A stretch of DNA of 64,000 nt from Clostridia bacterium (lineage in GTDB: Bacteria > Bacillota > Peptococcia > DRI-13 > SM3-B62). Below, piece after piece: positions 8,400 to 15,941 of this stretch. The notes beneath the pieces were generated by a model. It saw only the letters and a list, made by a program, of their open reading frames with translations. It did no database searches and was not told where the DNA came from. How positions within the stretch are numbered: position 1 is the first letter of the stretch; each line of letters begins with the position of its first letter. The position numbers were made by a program, and so were the translations under genes. The stretch is from contig JAHDSQ010000001.1 of assembly GCA_018432615.1 (NCBI GenBank), positions 1-64,000 on the forward strand, written 5' to 3'.

Positions 8400-8762
8400 T
8401 CAACCGTCGGACATTTCAGTCAGGAAGGTGTGATACTCCTCCTCTTTAAAGCCGATAACCGATTTTCCGTCGGCTATGAGGATCGGTCGCAGCATAATCG
8501 AAGGATTTTCTTGAATAAGCTGCCGGATTTGCTGGTCATTCATTTCCAAAAGTTCAGGCTTAAGTTTTTTAAAGGTTTGGCTTTTCGTGTTTACCAGTTG
8601 ACGGATTGCTAAACCGTTGGATTGGGCGATTTCTTGCAATTCTTGCTCCGAAGGTGGTTCTTTGGCAATGTTACGATAGGTAAAGGTAACCTGTTGTTGG
8701 GAAAGCCACGCTTTCGCCCTTCGACAGGTCTGTCAGGTATTAATGCAGTAAAATGTCAGCAT
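8400..8762 (-). CDS. ArsC/Spx-like thioredoxin-fold selenoprotein (TGA at codon 10)
   Basis: A conventional reading gives only a 79-residue fragment starting at a TTG at 8639. The same frame continues upstream to an ATG at 8762 with a good GGGAGGG site, interrupted only by TGA at 8735-8733. The full product is about 120 residues. It begins MLTFYCINT, then the TGA, then QTCRRAKAWL. This aligns with the CxxC motif of the ArsC/Spx/YffB family (for example CxTCRKA), so the TGA sits exactly where the first redox cysteine belongs. A SECIS-like hairpin follows. The C-terminal half has the family's RPILIADGKSVIGF motif. I infer a selenocysteine-containing oxidoreductase. A nonsense mutation is possible but would have to hit exactly the active-site codon. 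Confidence 0.8.
8699..8715 (-). promoter_or_regulatory. SECIS-like hairpin in the ArsC-like gene
   Basis: On the minus strand GAAAGC (8715-8710) pairs with GCTTTC (8706-8701) around loop GTG (8709-8707). The stem can extend by GG-CC past a bulged C. The loop begins 23 bases after the TGA and contains G at its first position, as in bacterial SECIS elements. It was judged by eye only. Confidence 0.55.
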
Positions 8763-8846
8763 AATTGTCCCTCCCGCATAATTTTTCTTAATAATAACAA
8801 ATATGAATACATACATTCCATATAAATGCAAAAAAATTATAAAATG

Positions 8847-8876
8847 TTTACACCGCATGATAATCTGGGATATTAT
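8847..8876 (+). promoter_or_regulatory. Predicted sigma-70-type promoter for the lipocalin gene
   Basis: TTTACA (8847-8852) and TATTAT (8871-8876) are separated by 18 bp, about 40 bp before the lipocalin start. Confidence 0.5.
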
Positions 8877-8917
8877 TAAGGCAGATAAGACCAATACAAC
8901 TGAAAGGGGAACAGCTT

Positions 8918-9415
8918 ATGGTGATGTCGAAAAAGAGCTCAAAAAGTAGCACTGAAGAAATTCCTGTCATCTGTAACGTTGATGTAGAGAGGTATCTTGG
9001 TAGGTGGTATGAAATCGCCAGATTTCCCCATGTTTTTGAAAAGGACTTAGATAATGTTACTGCAGAATACAGTCTCATGGATAAGGGGAAAATCAGGGTA
9101 ATCAATGGGGGTTTGAAAAACGGCAAAGAAAGCGTAGCTAAAGCAATTGCCTGGATAGCGGATGAGGATTGCAAAGGAAAGCTTTTTGTACGGTTCTTTT
9201 GGCCTTTCAAAAGTGAATACAGGATTATTAAGCTTGACGAAAAAGACTATCAATTTGCTGTAGTTACGGGTAGCACGAAGAACTATCTTTGGATTCTGTC
9301 ACGGGAGCCGGAGATGAGCGATGAACTATATGAAAATTTGGTTGCTTTTGTGGCTTCCCACGGTTTTGATACATCCCAAATTATCAGGGTAAATCAAGAC
9401 AGCAACATAGATTAA
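8918..9415 (+). CDS. Lipocalin family protein
   Basis: The 165-residue protein carries the lipocalin signature YLGRWYEIARFPH at about residues 27-39 (the GxW motif in the first strand), then the YSLMDKGKIRVINGG and YLWILSR strands expected of a Blc/apolipoprotein D-like barrel. Bacterial lipocalins bind lipids or other small hydrophobic compounds. Unlike E. coli Blc there is no signal peptide or lipobox, so this copy appears cytoplasmic. GAAAGGGG precedes the ATG. A second ATG two codons on is an equally possible start. Confidence 0.9.
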   Translation: MVMSKKSSKSSTEEIPVICNVDVERYLGRWYEIARFPHVFEKDLDNVTAEYSLMDKGKIRVINGGLKNGKESVAKAIAWIADEDCKGKLFVRFFWPFKSEYRIIKLDEKDYQFAVVTGSTKNYLWILSREPEMSDELYENLVAFVASHGFDTSQIIRVNQDSNID

Positions 9416-9559
9416 GATAGCAGTAAGACTGACAATTCAAGAGATTAATACTCTTAAAAGGTGTTCGTAATGTGTAAAATATAGCGAAGATAGGAATGTG
9501 TCGGAGACCAAAAGAGGAGGTGAGGGTCTATCGCGTTCATTTCAACTTGGCAACAGGCG

Positions 9560-10819
9560 GTGACATGGCTTGTGCTATTCATAGTCCTATTCTCCATAGT
9601 GTCCGGGAAAATGCGGTATGACTTGACGGCTTTTGGGGGGCTTTTGCTATTAGGGTTGCTCGGACTGAGAGGTCCCTCTGATTTATTCTCCGGTTTTTCC
9701 TCGCCGGCTCTCTTTACGGTGGCCACTGTGCTGGTAATGAGTGCCGGCATTGTTGAATCCGGACTCTTCTCCGGTCTTGGCAAGAAAATCGCAGAGCGGG
9801 TGAGTAAACCCAGCAGCCAGATACTTGCCGTTTTTCTCTCCACCGGTTTTATCTCAGCCTTTATGAATAATGTCGGGGCCATAGGCATTATGCTTCCCAC
9901 CGCAAAAAGAATGGCCCGCAGGGCAGGTGTCTCCCAGTCAACTTTCGGTATTCCCCTGGCTTACTCTTCCATCCTTGGAGGATCGTTAACCTTAATTGGT
10001 ACGGCTTCAAACCTGATTGTATCTACCTACAGGTTCAGGGCATTTGGGGAGTCTTTTAAGATGTTCGATTTTGCCTTCCATGGTCTGGCTATGATAGTAT
10101 CAGGGTTAGCCGTTGTGTTTATTTGTAGGATTTGCGGGTTTGGGCCGCTTGGGCAAAAAGAGCTGGCTAGAAACAGCAAAGAAGAGCAGACAGAACAGGA
10201 AGCAATAGAAAACGTAATCGAACGTAACCGCAAAAAAAGCCTTATCGTGCTTTTTACCCTCATTCCGGCGGTGATGCTTACAAGCATAGGTCTTTTACAT
10301 CCTTCTGTTGGTTTCGGAATGATAGTAATCTTCTGGCTTCTAACAGGAGTATTTTCATACAAGGTTGCAATTTTTAATGTTAATATACCTATTATCATCT
10401 TTCTTGGCAGTATGTTCGGTATATCGAGTGTGCTGGAAAAGACAGGGGCCTTAAATGCCGTGGTACACTTGATAAGTCCTTTATTTACTTCTCTTTCACC
10501 CTTTGTGCTGATTCTTGTTATATTGTTTGTCACTGCGTTGTTTGCGAATATACTTGATAACTCTGTGGCCGCTGTTTTGATGTCTCCGGTCGTTATAGAA
10601 TTAGCCAGGTCAGGGGCTGTTACCCTAAACCCCGATGCACTTTTGATGGCTGTTGCCGCAGGTGCCAGCCTTGCGGTGGTGATACCGACTCATCAGGCGG
10701 CAATTGTAGTCATGAATAGTATGGAATTTCCCAGAGACAGCTTTATCAAAACCGGTGCAGCTATTGCACTGGTTGCGGGTATCTTAGCAGCTTTCACTAT
10801 CTTTGTCGTTTGGCATTGA
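9560..10819 (+). CDS. SLC13/ArsB-type anion or cation permease
   Basis: This 419-residue integral membrane protein has about 11-12 helices and two related halves. Motifs such as SAFMNNVGAIGIMLP and ALFANILDNSVAAVLMSPV are the paired re-entrant loops of the SLC13/ArsB/NhaD superfamily. TrkA-C domains found in many homologues are absent. The GTG at 9560 has a poor ribosome binding site. The frame is open back to 9524, and GGAGG (9516-9520) would best serve an unusual ATC start at 9530. The next genes act on sulfane sulfur, so sulfate, thiosulfate or another sulfur oxyanion is a reasonable substrate guess. It lies 30 bp upstream of the hydrolase gene. Confidence 0.85.
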   Translation: MTWLVLFIVLFSIVSGKMRYDLTAFGGLLLLGLLGLRGPSDLFSGFSSPALFTVATVLVMSAGIVESGLFSGLGKKIAERVSKPSSQILAVFLSTGFISAFMNNVGAIGIMLPTAKRMARRAGVSQSTFGIPLAYSSILGGSLTLIGTASNLIVSTYRFRAFGESFKMFDFAFHGLAMIVSGLAVVFICRICGFGPLGQKELARNSKEEQTEQEAIENVIERNRKKSLIVLFTLIPAVMLTSIGLLHPSVGFGMIVIFWLLTGVFSYKVAIFNVNIPIIIFLGSMFGISSVLEKTGALNAVVHLISPLFTSLSPFVLILVILFVTALFANILDNSVAAVLMSPVVIELARSGAVTLNPDALLMAVAAGASLAVVIPTHQAAIVVMNSMEFPRDSFIKTGAAIALVAGILAAFTIFVVWH

Positions 10820-10849
10820 AATAAATAAAATTAAAGGAGGTATGAATTA

Positions 10850-12253
10850 ATGGAATTCAAGCAGCTTTACACTCCGGGACTTGCCCATTGTTCCTATGTC
10901 ATTGGGGGCAAAAATGCCTGTGTCGTCATCGATCCTTCCAGGGAAGTCGACAGGTACATTAAGATTGCAGCTTCTTTAGGGCTCCCCATTAAGGCAATAA
11001 TCGAGACTCATCTCCACGCCGATTTTGTGTCAGGACATGTGGAACTAAGGGAACGCACAGGGGCAACGATATACATGACCGCACAGGCGAAGGCGAAATT
11101 TGAACATCACGCTCTTGCTGACGGAGAGGAAATATTAATTGATACCTTACTCATCAAAATGCTGGATACGCCGGGGCATACGCCTGAATGTACGGTATTT
11201 ATTGTTTCAGACTTGGAACGGGGAAAAGAACCGGCCTTGGCTTTTACCGGGGATACCCTGCTGGTCGGGGACGCCGGAAGACCCGATCTTTTCCCTGATA
11301 TCAAAGAGGAATTGGCCTCTAAACTCTATCAAAGTCTACGCAGGATTGAAGGGTTGAGCGATAATATTGAGATGTACCCGGCCCATGGGGCAGGCTCATT
11401 GTGCGGGAAGATGCTCTCCTCCAAACTCTCATCTACCATCGGGACAGAAAAAATGCACAACGCAGCTTTACAGATTTATCCCGAGGAAGAGTTCATAAAA
11501 GGCTTTTTGGAAGGGATGCCTGAAGCACCGGACCACTTTTCCAGGTGTTCGGAGATAAACAGGAAGGGTGCGCCGGCCCTTTCTAAACTGAAAAAACCGG
11601 TGGGATATGCACCGGAAGAGTTTTTGAAACTTAGTCGTGAAGGGTATGTGGTTGTCGATACCCGTGATCATCTGGCCTTTGGAGCTGCCCATGTTCCAGG
11701 AGCCGTAGGCTTGAGTTTAAAAGGGAATTTCGCCACTTTTGCGGGCTGGGTACTGCCTCCGGATAAGCCTTTGCTTTTGGTTGTGGAAAATGAAAGTGAC
11801 ATGCAGGTCGCGTTAAAAGCACTATATAGCGTAGGCCTCGATGATGTAGCAGGTTACCTGGCAGGCGGCATGGCGGCCTATGGGGCAAGCGGACTGGAAA
11901 CGGCCGGTTTCGAGAGTATTTCGGTCACCGAAGCCAAGAGAAGGTACGAAAAAGGAGAAATCATCCTTATCGATACAAGGCTCAAAAGCGAGTGGGAAAC
12001 CGGACATATTAAGTGTAGCGGTCACATTCCTGCGCCTGATGTGCGAAAGAAGTACAAGGAGCTGATGGGGAATACTCCTGTTGCTTTCATTTGCAACTCG
12101 GGGAACAGGTCGCTGCTGGCCACAAGCCTCATGCTGAATTTGAGCGGTATGAAAAACGTTATTAATGTGATCGGAGGTACGACAGCCTGGACAAATCTCG
12201 GTCACCCGACCGTTGCTAAGGGGGAGGATGATTGTGAACTTCCTGTTCGTTGA
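10850..12253 (+). CDS. Metallo-beta-lactamase/rhodanese fusion (persulfide dioxygenase-like)
   Basis: The 467-residue protein begins with an ETHE1-like metallo-beta-lactamase domain (residues ~1-240) with the motif THLHADFVSGH (His54, His56, Asp58, His63) and DTPGHTPEC. Two rhodanese domains follow (~265-355 and ~365-460). The second has the active cysteine (~residue 415, FICNSGNRS). The first lacks it and is probably structural. Homologues oxidise glutathione or low-molecular persulfides to sulfite, or move sulfane sulfur. AAAGGAGG precedes the ATG. Its 3' end overlaps the YeeE/YedE gene by 20 bp, so the two are translationally linked. Confidence 0.92.
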   Translation: MEFKQLYTPGLAHCSYVIGGKNACVVIDPSREVDRYIKIAASLGLPIKAIIETHLHADFVSGHVELRERTGATIYMTAQAKAKFEHHALADGEEILIDTLLIKMLDTPGHTPECTVFIVSDLERGKEPALAFTGDTLLVGDAGRPDLFPDIKEELASKLYQSLRRIEGLSDNIEMYPAHGAGSLCGKMLSSKLSSTIGTEKMHNAALQIYPEEEFIKGFLEGMPEAPDHFSRCSEINRKGAPALSKLKKPVGYAPEEFLKLSREGYVVVDTRDHLAFGAAHVPGAVGLSLKGNFATFAGWVLPPDKPLLLVVENESDMQVALKALYSVGLDDVAGYLAGGMAAYGASGLETAGFESISVTEAKRRYEKGEIILIDTRLKSEWETGHIKCSGHIPAPDVRKKYKELMGNTPVAFICNSGNRSLLATSLMLNLSGMKNVINVIGGTTAWTNLGHPTVAKGEDDCELPVR

Positions 12254-12749
12254 ACTCTGGCCCTGGTGGCTTGGCGGAATAGGGGTAGGCCTTTTGGTGC
12301 CGCTGATGTATTACTTTCTGAATACGGCCTTAGGTGTATCTACAGGGTACGGTAATCTTTTAAAGATTATCCTGCCAAAGACAAAGCTTAAATGGCTTAA
12401 TTCCGAGAAATTCCGGGATAAATTCAACTGGAGATTTATTTTCATCTGCGGGATGATAGCAGGAGGATTTCTATCTGCACGGACCTCTGGAATGTCCTTA
12501 ACAACCTCTCAGATGGGTATCTTTACAGAAAAAACAAGCTGGTCTCTTGCGACTTACATCATTTGGTTCTTTGCAAGTGGCATTCTTCTGGGTTTAGGTG
12601 CGCGCTTGGCAGGAGGTTGCACTTCGGGACATAGTATCCATGGTTTGGCCACTTTCCAGAAGTCGAGTTTGGTGGCAACGGTATTTTTCCTGCTTTTTGG
12701 GGTGATTGCTACTTTCCTCATTAAACTTCTTGTTTGGGGAGGTGCTTGA
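12234..12749 (+). CDS. YeeE/YedE family transporter, first half
   Basis: The 171-residue membrane protein carries the YeeE/YedE motifs GLGARLAGGCTSGHSIHGL, where the conserved cysteine passes thiosulfate in characterised TsuA-type transporters. The GTG at 12234 is preferred. GGGGGAGG (12219-12226) lies at correct spacing, while the ATG at 12228 is too close. It overlaps the persulfide-hydrolase gene and is followed after one base by a second YeeE/YedE gene. The two together make one transporter that is a single chain in other species. The likely role is uptake of thiosulfate or a related sulfur species. Confidence 0.9.
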   Translation: MNFLFVELWPWWLGGIGVGLLVPLMYYFLNTALGVSTGYGNLLKIILPKTKLKWLNSEKFRDKFNWRFIFICGMIAGGFLSARTSGMSLTTSQMGIFTEKTSWSLATYIIWFFASGILLGLGARLAGGCTSGHSIHGLATFQKSSLVATVFFLLFGVIATFLIKLLVWGGA

Positions 12750-12750
12750 G

Positions 12751-13164
12751 GTGACAAAAAAGCTCGGATATCTCTTGGCCGGTATTTTCTTCGGTTTTGT
12801 GCTAAGCCGTTCCGGGGCTTCGGAATACAACTATATTCACTACATGTTCACCGGCGAAGACTTGAAACTAGCCTTGTTGATGGGAACAGCGATAGTTACC
12901 GGAGCAATTGGCATGAAGGTGCTCAAGCATTTCGGTAATAAGGATAGCGGGGGTAAGGAAATCAAGATAAGCACAAAACCGCTGACTAAACATACTGCTA
13001 TCGGAGGGGCCTTATTCGGTATTGGCTGGGCAGCGACGGGCGCTTGCCCCGGCACCGTTTTGGCCCAAGTCGGTGAGGGTAAGTTATTGGGGTTATTTAC
13101 CATGTTAGGTATGATGTGCGGTACATATATCTACGCTTTGATAGTTGAAAAAGCGGACTTGTAG
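12751..13164 (+). CDS. YeeE/YedE family transporter, second half
   Basis: The 137-residue protein has four to five helices and the second conserved motif GWAATGACPGTVLAQVGEG, whose cysteine complements the one in the preceding subunit. The frame is open from 12706, but the GTG at 12751 follows GGAGGTG at good spacing and avoids overlapping the first half. It is the last gene of the sulfur unit. I see no clear T-tailed terminator before vapBC. Confidence 0.9.
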   Translation: MTKKLGYLLAGIFFGFVLSRSGASEYNYIHYMFTGEDLKLALLMGTAIVTGAIGMKVLKHFGNKDSGGKEIKISTKPLTKHTAIGGALFGIGWAATGACPGTVLAQVGEGKLLGLFTMLGMMCGTYIYALIVEKADL

Positions 13165-13202
13165 TGTAGATGGTCTGTATGAAAACTAAAATTAATAAAA
13201 CC

Positions 13203-13232
13203 TTGACAATAGTATATACTAAAATATATATT
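13203..13232 (+). promoter_or_regulatory. vapBC promoter with dyad operator
   Basis: TTGACA (13203-13208) and TATATT (13227-13232) flank the palindrome TAGTATATACTA (13210-13221). A dyad inside the promoter is what is expected for autorepression by a VapBC complex. Confidence 0.6.
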
Positions 13233-13251
13233 ATGAATGAGGTGATTAGAA

Positions 13252-13482
13252 ATGGAAACTGCAAAGTTATTTGTTAATGGTCAGAGCCAAGCTGTCCGGC
13301 TACCGAAAGAATACCGTTTTTCGGGTAACGAAGTATATATTAAAAAAGTGGGCAATACTGTTATGTTGTTTCCAAAAGAGCGTGCATGGGAAACCTTTCT
13401 TAACGGCCTTAACAGCTTTACTGATGATTTCTTTGCTGATGGACGTAATCAGGGTGTTCAAGTGCCGAGGGAGACGTTATGA
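13252..13482 (+). CDS. vapB: VapB-type antitoxin
   Basis: The 76-residue protein has an AbrB/MazE-like swapped-hairpin DNA-binding domain (KLFVNGQSQAVRLPKEYRF) at residues 4-50 and a short acidic tail, which normally wraps the toxin. AGGTGAT lies before the ATG. Its stop overlaps the vapC start by 4 bp (ATGA), the usual arrangement for stoichiometric control. It probably neutralises VapC and represses the promoter at 13203. Confidence 0.93.
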   Translation: METAKLFVNGQSQAVRLPKEYRFSGNEVYIKKVGNTVMLFPKERAWETFLNGLNSFTDDFFADGRNQGVQVPRETL

Positions 13483-13883
13483 AATATATGCTGGATACGA
13501 ACATTTGTGTATATCTCATAAAGAGAAAACCAGAAAATGTGCTCATAAATCTCCATTCGAACATAAGCGATGGTGTTGTCATTTCTGCAATTACCCTTGC
13601 AGAACTCATGCATGGCGTAGAAGCAAGCACATATCCGGAAAAAAACGCACTTGCACTAAATCAATTTCTGTCCATTGTGGACATTTTGCCGTTTGATGAT
13701 GAAGCGGCTGTAGAATACGGGAAAATTTGTGCAACGTTACGGCGAAAAGGAACTCCAATTGGAACTATGGATATGTTGATTGCAGCACATGCGAAAGCTA
13801 AAGGACTTATTATCGTTACTAATAATGTCCGTGAATTTGAGCGAGTTGAGGACCTTGGGCTCGAAAATTGGGTTAGTGAATGA
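13479..13883 (+). CDS. vapC: VapC PIN-domain ribonuclease toxin
   Basis: The 134-residue PIN domain has acidic residues in the expected places: Asp6 (MLDTN), Glu at about 42 (LAELMHG), Asp at about 98 (MDMLIAAHA) and Asn/Glu near TNNVREF. VapC toxins cleave tRNA or rRNA. The overlap with vapB and the complete active site suggest a working module. A 21-bp bidirectional terminator follows. Confidence 0.95.
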   Translation: MKYMLDTNICVYLIKRKPENVLINLHSNISDGVVISAITLAELMHGVEASTYPEKNALALNQFLSIVDILPFDDEAAVEYGKICATLRRKGTPIGTMDMLIAAHAKAKGLIIVTNNVREFERVEDLGLENWVSE

Positions 13884-13915
13884 GAGCCCATTGGCATAAC
13901 TTAGCTGGCTAAGAG

Positions 13916-13966
13916 AAGATACAAAAGAGGTGCTTCATTGAGAAGCACCTCTTTTGTATCTTTCCG
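13916..13966. terminator. Strong bidirectional terminator
   Basis: A perfect 21-bp stem (13916-13936 with 13942-13962) has a 5-base loop and T runs in both directions. It separates vapC from the convergent ABC transporter gene. Confidence 0.92.
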
Positions 13967-13968
13967 TA

Positions 13969-15474
13969 TTAGAACCAACTGTCAACTAAACTGCGGTTTT
14001 CTTCAATCCAGGCTTTTGCACCTTCCAGGTCATCATCATATTCTTCCATCGCAGCAATCAGTGAACCGAAATCCGCCGTGGAAAGGTGATAGTTGTCCAG
14101 AAATTCATTGATTTCCGGATGGTCTTCGGCAAATCCGATTCTGGTAATCGGGTTGATGGTTTCTTCACCGCCAAAGGAAAGCTTCGGATCTTCCAGGAAC
14201 TTCAGGTCAAATGCTCCAAACTTCCAATGGGGAGCCCACCCGGTAACAACAATCCATTCTTCCTGTTCATAGGCTGTTTTTAGTTCAGCGGTCATAGCGG
14301 CATCATTGCTTTGTAAGAGATCCAGATCGAGACCATAATCCGTGATGGCTTGATCAGCAGCAACCACCGTTACCGGTATCGATGACTGAAGGGTTAGCTC
14401 GATAATATCCTTAATATTAGTGTCCGGCGAAATCCGGTTCACTTCATCTTCTTTTGTAATGTCATGCAGCGTTGTCTTTCCTTCAGAGATTGCTTTCTTG
14501 ATTTCATCAATAGTTACTGTCCCGGAAAGGATTCTGCCTTCTTTGGTGACTAAAAGGGTTTCCAAACCGTGTTTTTTACATTCCGCAAGGGCAAATCGCG
14601 GCCCATGGTTGATGCCGACAGTTGTCCACGGTTTAACCATTATGTCTGCGGCAGTCAAGAGGTCGCTTCTGTTAACTCCCTGTACAAACCGTTCAACGTA
14701 TTCATCAGCCGGATTGGATAGAATATCTTCTGCTTTGCCGATTTGAATGACCTTACCGTCTCGCATCAACATGATTCGATCCCCAATCTTCAAGGCTTCA
14801 TCTAAATCATGGGTGATAAAGACGATGGTCTTTTTCATCTTTTGTTGCAGATCAACCAATTCATCCTGCATGTCGCTACGAATCAGAGGATCAAGGGCAC
14901 TGAAAGCCTCATCCATTAAGAGAATTTCCGGATCGTTTGCCAATGCCCGCGCCAAACCGACACGCTGCTTCATTCCGCCGGATAACTGATCCGGATAGCT
15001 GTCTTCATACCCTTCCAATCCGACGAGTTTCAGCGATTCTATAGCCTTTTCCTTGCGCTTTATCGCATCAACCCCTTGAACTTCCAAGCCATATTCCGTG
15101 TTTGCCAAGACAGTTCGATTTGGCAAGAGGGCAAAGTTCTGGAACACCATGCTCATCGCAGTGCGTCGCACCTCAATCAACTGCTTCTTATCCATTTTCG
15201 TAAGGTCTTTACCGTCAAGGATGATCTCCCCTGCTGTCGGTTCTATTAAACGGTTTAAGCACCGAATAACGGTGGATTTTCCGCTTCCCGAGAGTCCCAT
15301 AATAACAAAGGTCTCCCCTGCTTTAACCTCAAAGCTTACATTATTAACACCGACAGTCAGTCCGGTTTCTTTTAAGATTTCATCTTTCTCTTTTCCCTCT
15401 TTGATTAGTTTTATCCCCTGTTTGGGATTAGAACCAAAAACTTTATACAAATTATTAACAATTAGCTTGCTCAT
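13969..15474 (-). CDS. Glycine betaine/proline ABC ATPase fused to binding-protein C-terminus
   Basis: Residues ~1-270 of this 501-residue protein form an OpuAA/ProV-type ATPase with Walker A GLSGSGKS, signature LSGGMKQR and Walker B ILLMDEAF. Residues ~275-385 form a CBS pair. From about residue 388 the sequence changes to the C-terminal half of an OpuAC/ProX binding protein (WIVVTGWAPHWKFGAFDLKF, FLEDPK). The permease and the first half of the binding protein are missing, so this looks like an in-frame deletion joining opuAA to opuAC. The product lacks a membrane subunit here and the periplasmic-type lobe would stay in the cytoplasm. Osmoprotectant import from this gene alone is doubtful, though a permease elsewhere is possible. 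Confidence 0.88.
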   Translation of the reverse strand: MSKLIVNNLYKVFGSNPKQGIKLIKEGKEKDEILKETGLTVGVNNVSFEVKAGETFVIMGLSGSGKSTVIRCLNRLIEPTAGEIILDGKDLTKMDKKQLIEVRRTAMSMVFQNFALLPNRTVLANTEYGLEVQGVDAIKRKEKAIESLKLVGLEGYEDSYPDQLSGGMKQRVGLARALANDPEILLMDEAFSALDPLIRSDMQDELVDLQQKMKKTIVFITHDLDEALKIGDRIMLMRDGKVIQIGKAEDILSNPADEYVERFVQGVNRSDLLTAADIMVKPWTTVGINHGPRFALAECKKHGLETLLVTKEGRILSGTVTIDEIKKAISEGKTTLHDITKEDEVNRISPDTNIKDIIELTLQSSIPVTVVAADQAITDYGLDLDLLQSNDAAMTAELKTAYEQEEWIVVTGWAPHWKFGAFDLKFLEDPKLSFGGEETINPITRIGFAEDHPEINEFLDNYHLSTADFGSLIAAMEEYDDDLEGAKAWIEENRSLVDSWF

Positions 15475-15597
15475 GCATTACACCACATCCTTTATGAGAT
15501 TTATATTATCCTGATTTATGAAATTTCATCAGCAAGACCATCAATATTTATGATAAAAAACAAAAAATACCGCGTTACAGAACGAATTCCTGTTATG

Positions 15598-15660
15598 TAA
15601 AAGAAAAACCAGCTGCAGGGTCGACGTGGCAATGTGTCTGAACAGTTTAAGAAAGAAAAC
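15598..15660 (-). promoter_or_regulatory. Terminator-like hairpin in the leader of the fused ABC gene
   Basis: On the minus strand ACCAGCTG and CAGCTGGT form the base of a long hairpin, with an inner ACAGTTT/AAACTGT stem, followed by a T-rich run. It lies between the promoter at 15724-15752 and the gene start at 15474. It could attenuate that gene or end a short RNA of about 110 bases. Confidence 0.5.
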
Positions 15661-15699
15661 TGTCAGCTGGTAGAAACAGTCGCAACGATACGGCTGGAT

Positions 15700-15752
15700 G
15701 ATAGAATTTAAGTAACAACTTAAATTCTATCAACAAGTTGCCATATTGTCAA
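15700..15752 (-). promoter_or_regulatory. Promoter with overlapping 14-bp dyad operator
   Basis: The minus-strand TTGACA (15752-15747) and TAGAAT (15729-15724) are separated by 17 bp, close to consensus. A perfect 14-bp inverted repeat with a 4-base spacer (15700-15713, 15718-15731) covers the -10 box and start region. That is the position of a repressor operator rather than an RNA hairpin. Confidence 0.65.
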
Positions 15753-15779
15753 ATACGGGTGGTTTGTGATATTTATCAC

Positions 15780-15809
15780 TTGATTTTTATTGAACGTCCA
15801 TATTATAAT
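15780..15809 (+). promoter_or_regulatory. Promoter of the TM1266-ABC-HydE operon
   Basis: TTGATT (15780-15785) and a perfect TATAAT (15804-15809) are separated by 18 bp. It is divergent from the promoter of the fused ABC gene, leaving only 27 bp between the two -35 boxes. Confidence 0.65.
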
Positions 15810-15815
15810 AAAGCA

Positions 15816-15920
15816 ACAATATAACCGTTCTGACTCATTTGGGTACGTCCCGGATGGAAAGGCGAATATAACAAGCAGCAGATAATGCATGTTATTTCCG
15901 CGTCTTTCAACGCGGTTTTT
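15816..15920 (+). promoter_or_regulatory. Attenuator-type leader ending in a terminator
   Basis: The ~125-base leader before the GTG at 15942 ends in a compact terminator: CCGCG and CGCGG around an 8-base loop at about 15898-15915, then TTTTT. It lies 25 bases before the ribosome binding site. Upstream are possible stems GGG-TACGT-CCC and ATAACA/TGTTAT. A terminator in this position implies regulated readthrough. It does not match any riboswitch class I know, including TPP, SAM, cobalamin, FMN, purine and glycine. Confidence 0.55.
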
Positions 15921-15941
15921 CTATTTAAAGGGGGGAAAAGT

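Noticed and set aside
569-8762. Genome-wide recoding of TGA to tryptophan as the explanation for both TGA genes
   Set aside because: Many genes here end normally in TGA, and one of the two TGAs sits at a cysteine position, which fits selenocysteine and not tryptophan.
15885-15941. Upstream extension of the TM1266-like gene
   Set aside because: It would run through the leader terminator and lacks a ribosome binding site, whereas GTG at 15942 follows GGGGGG directly.
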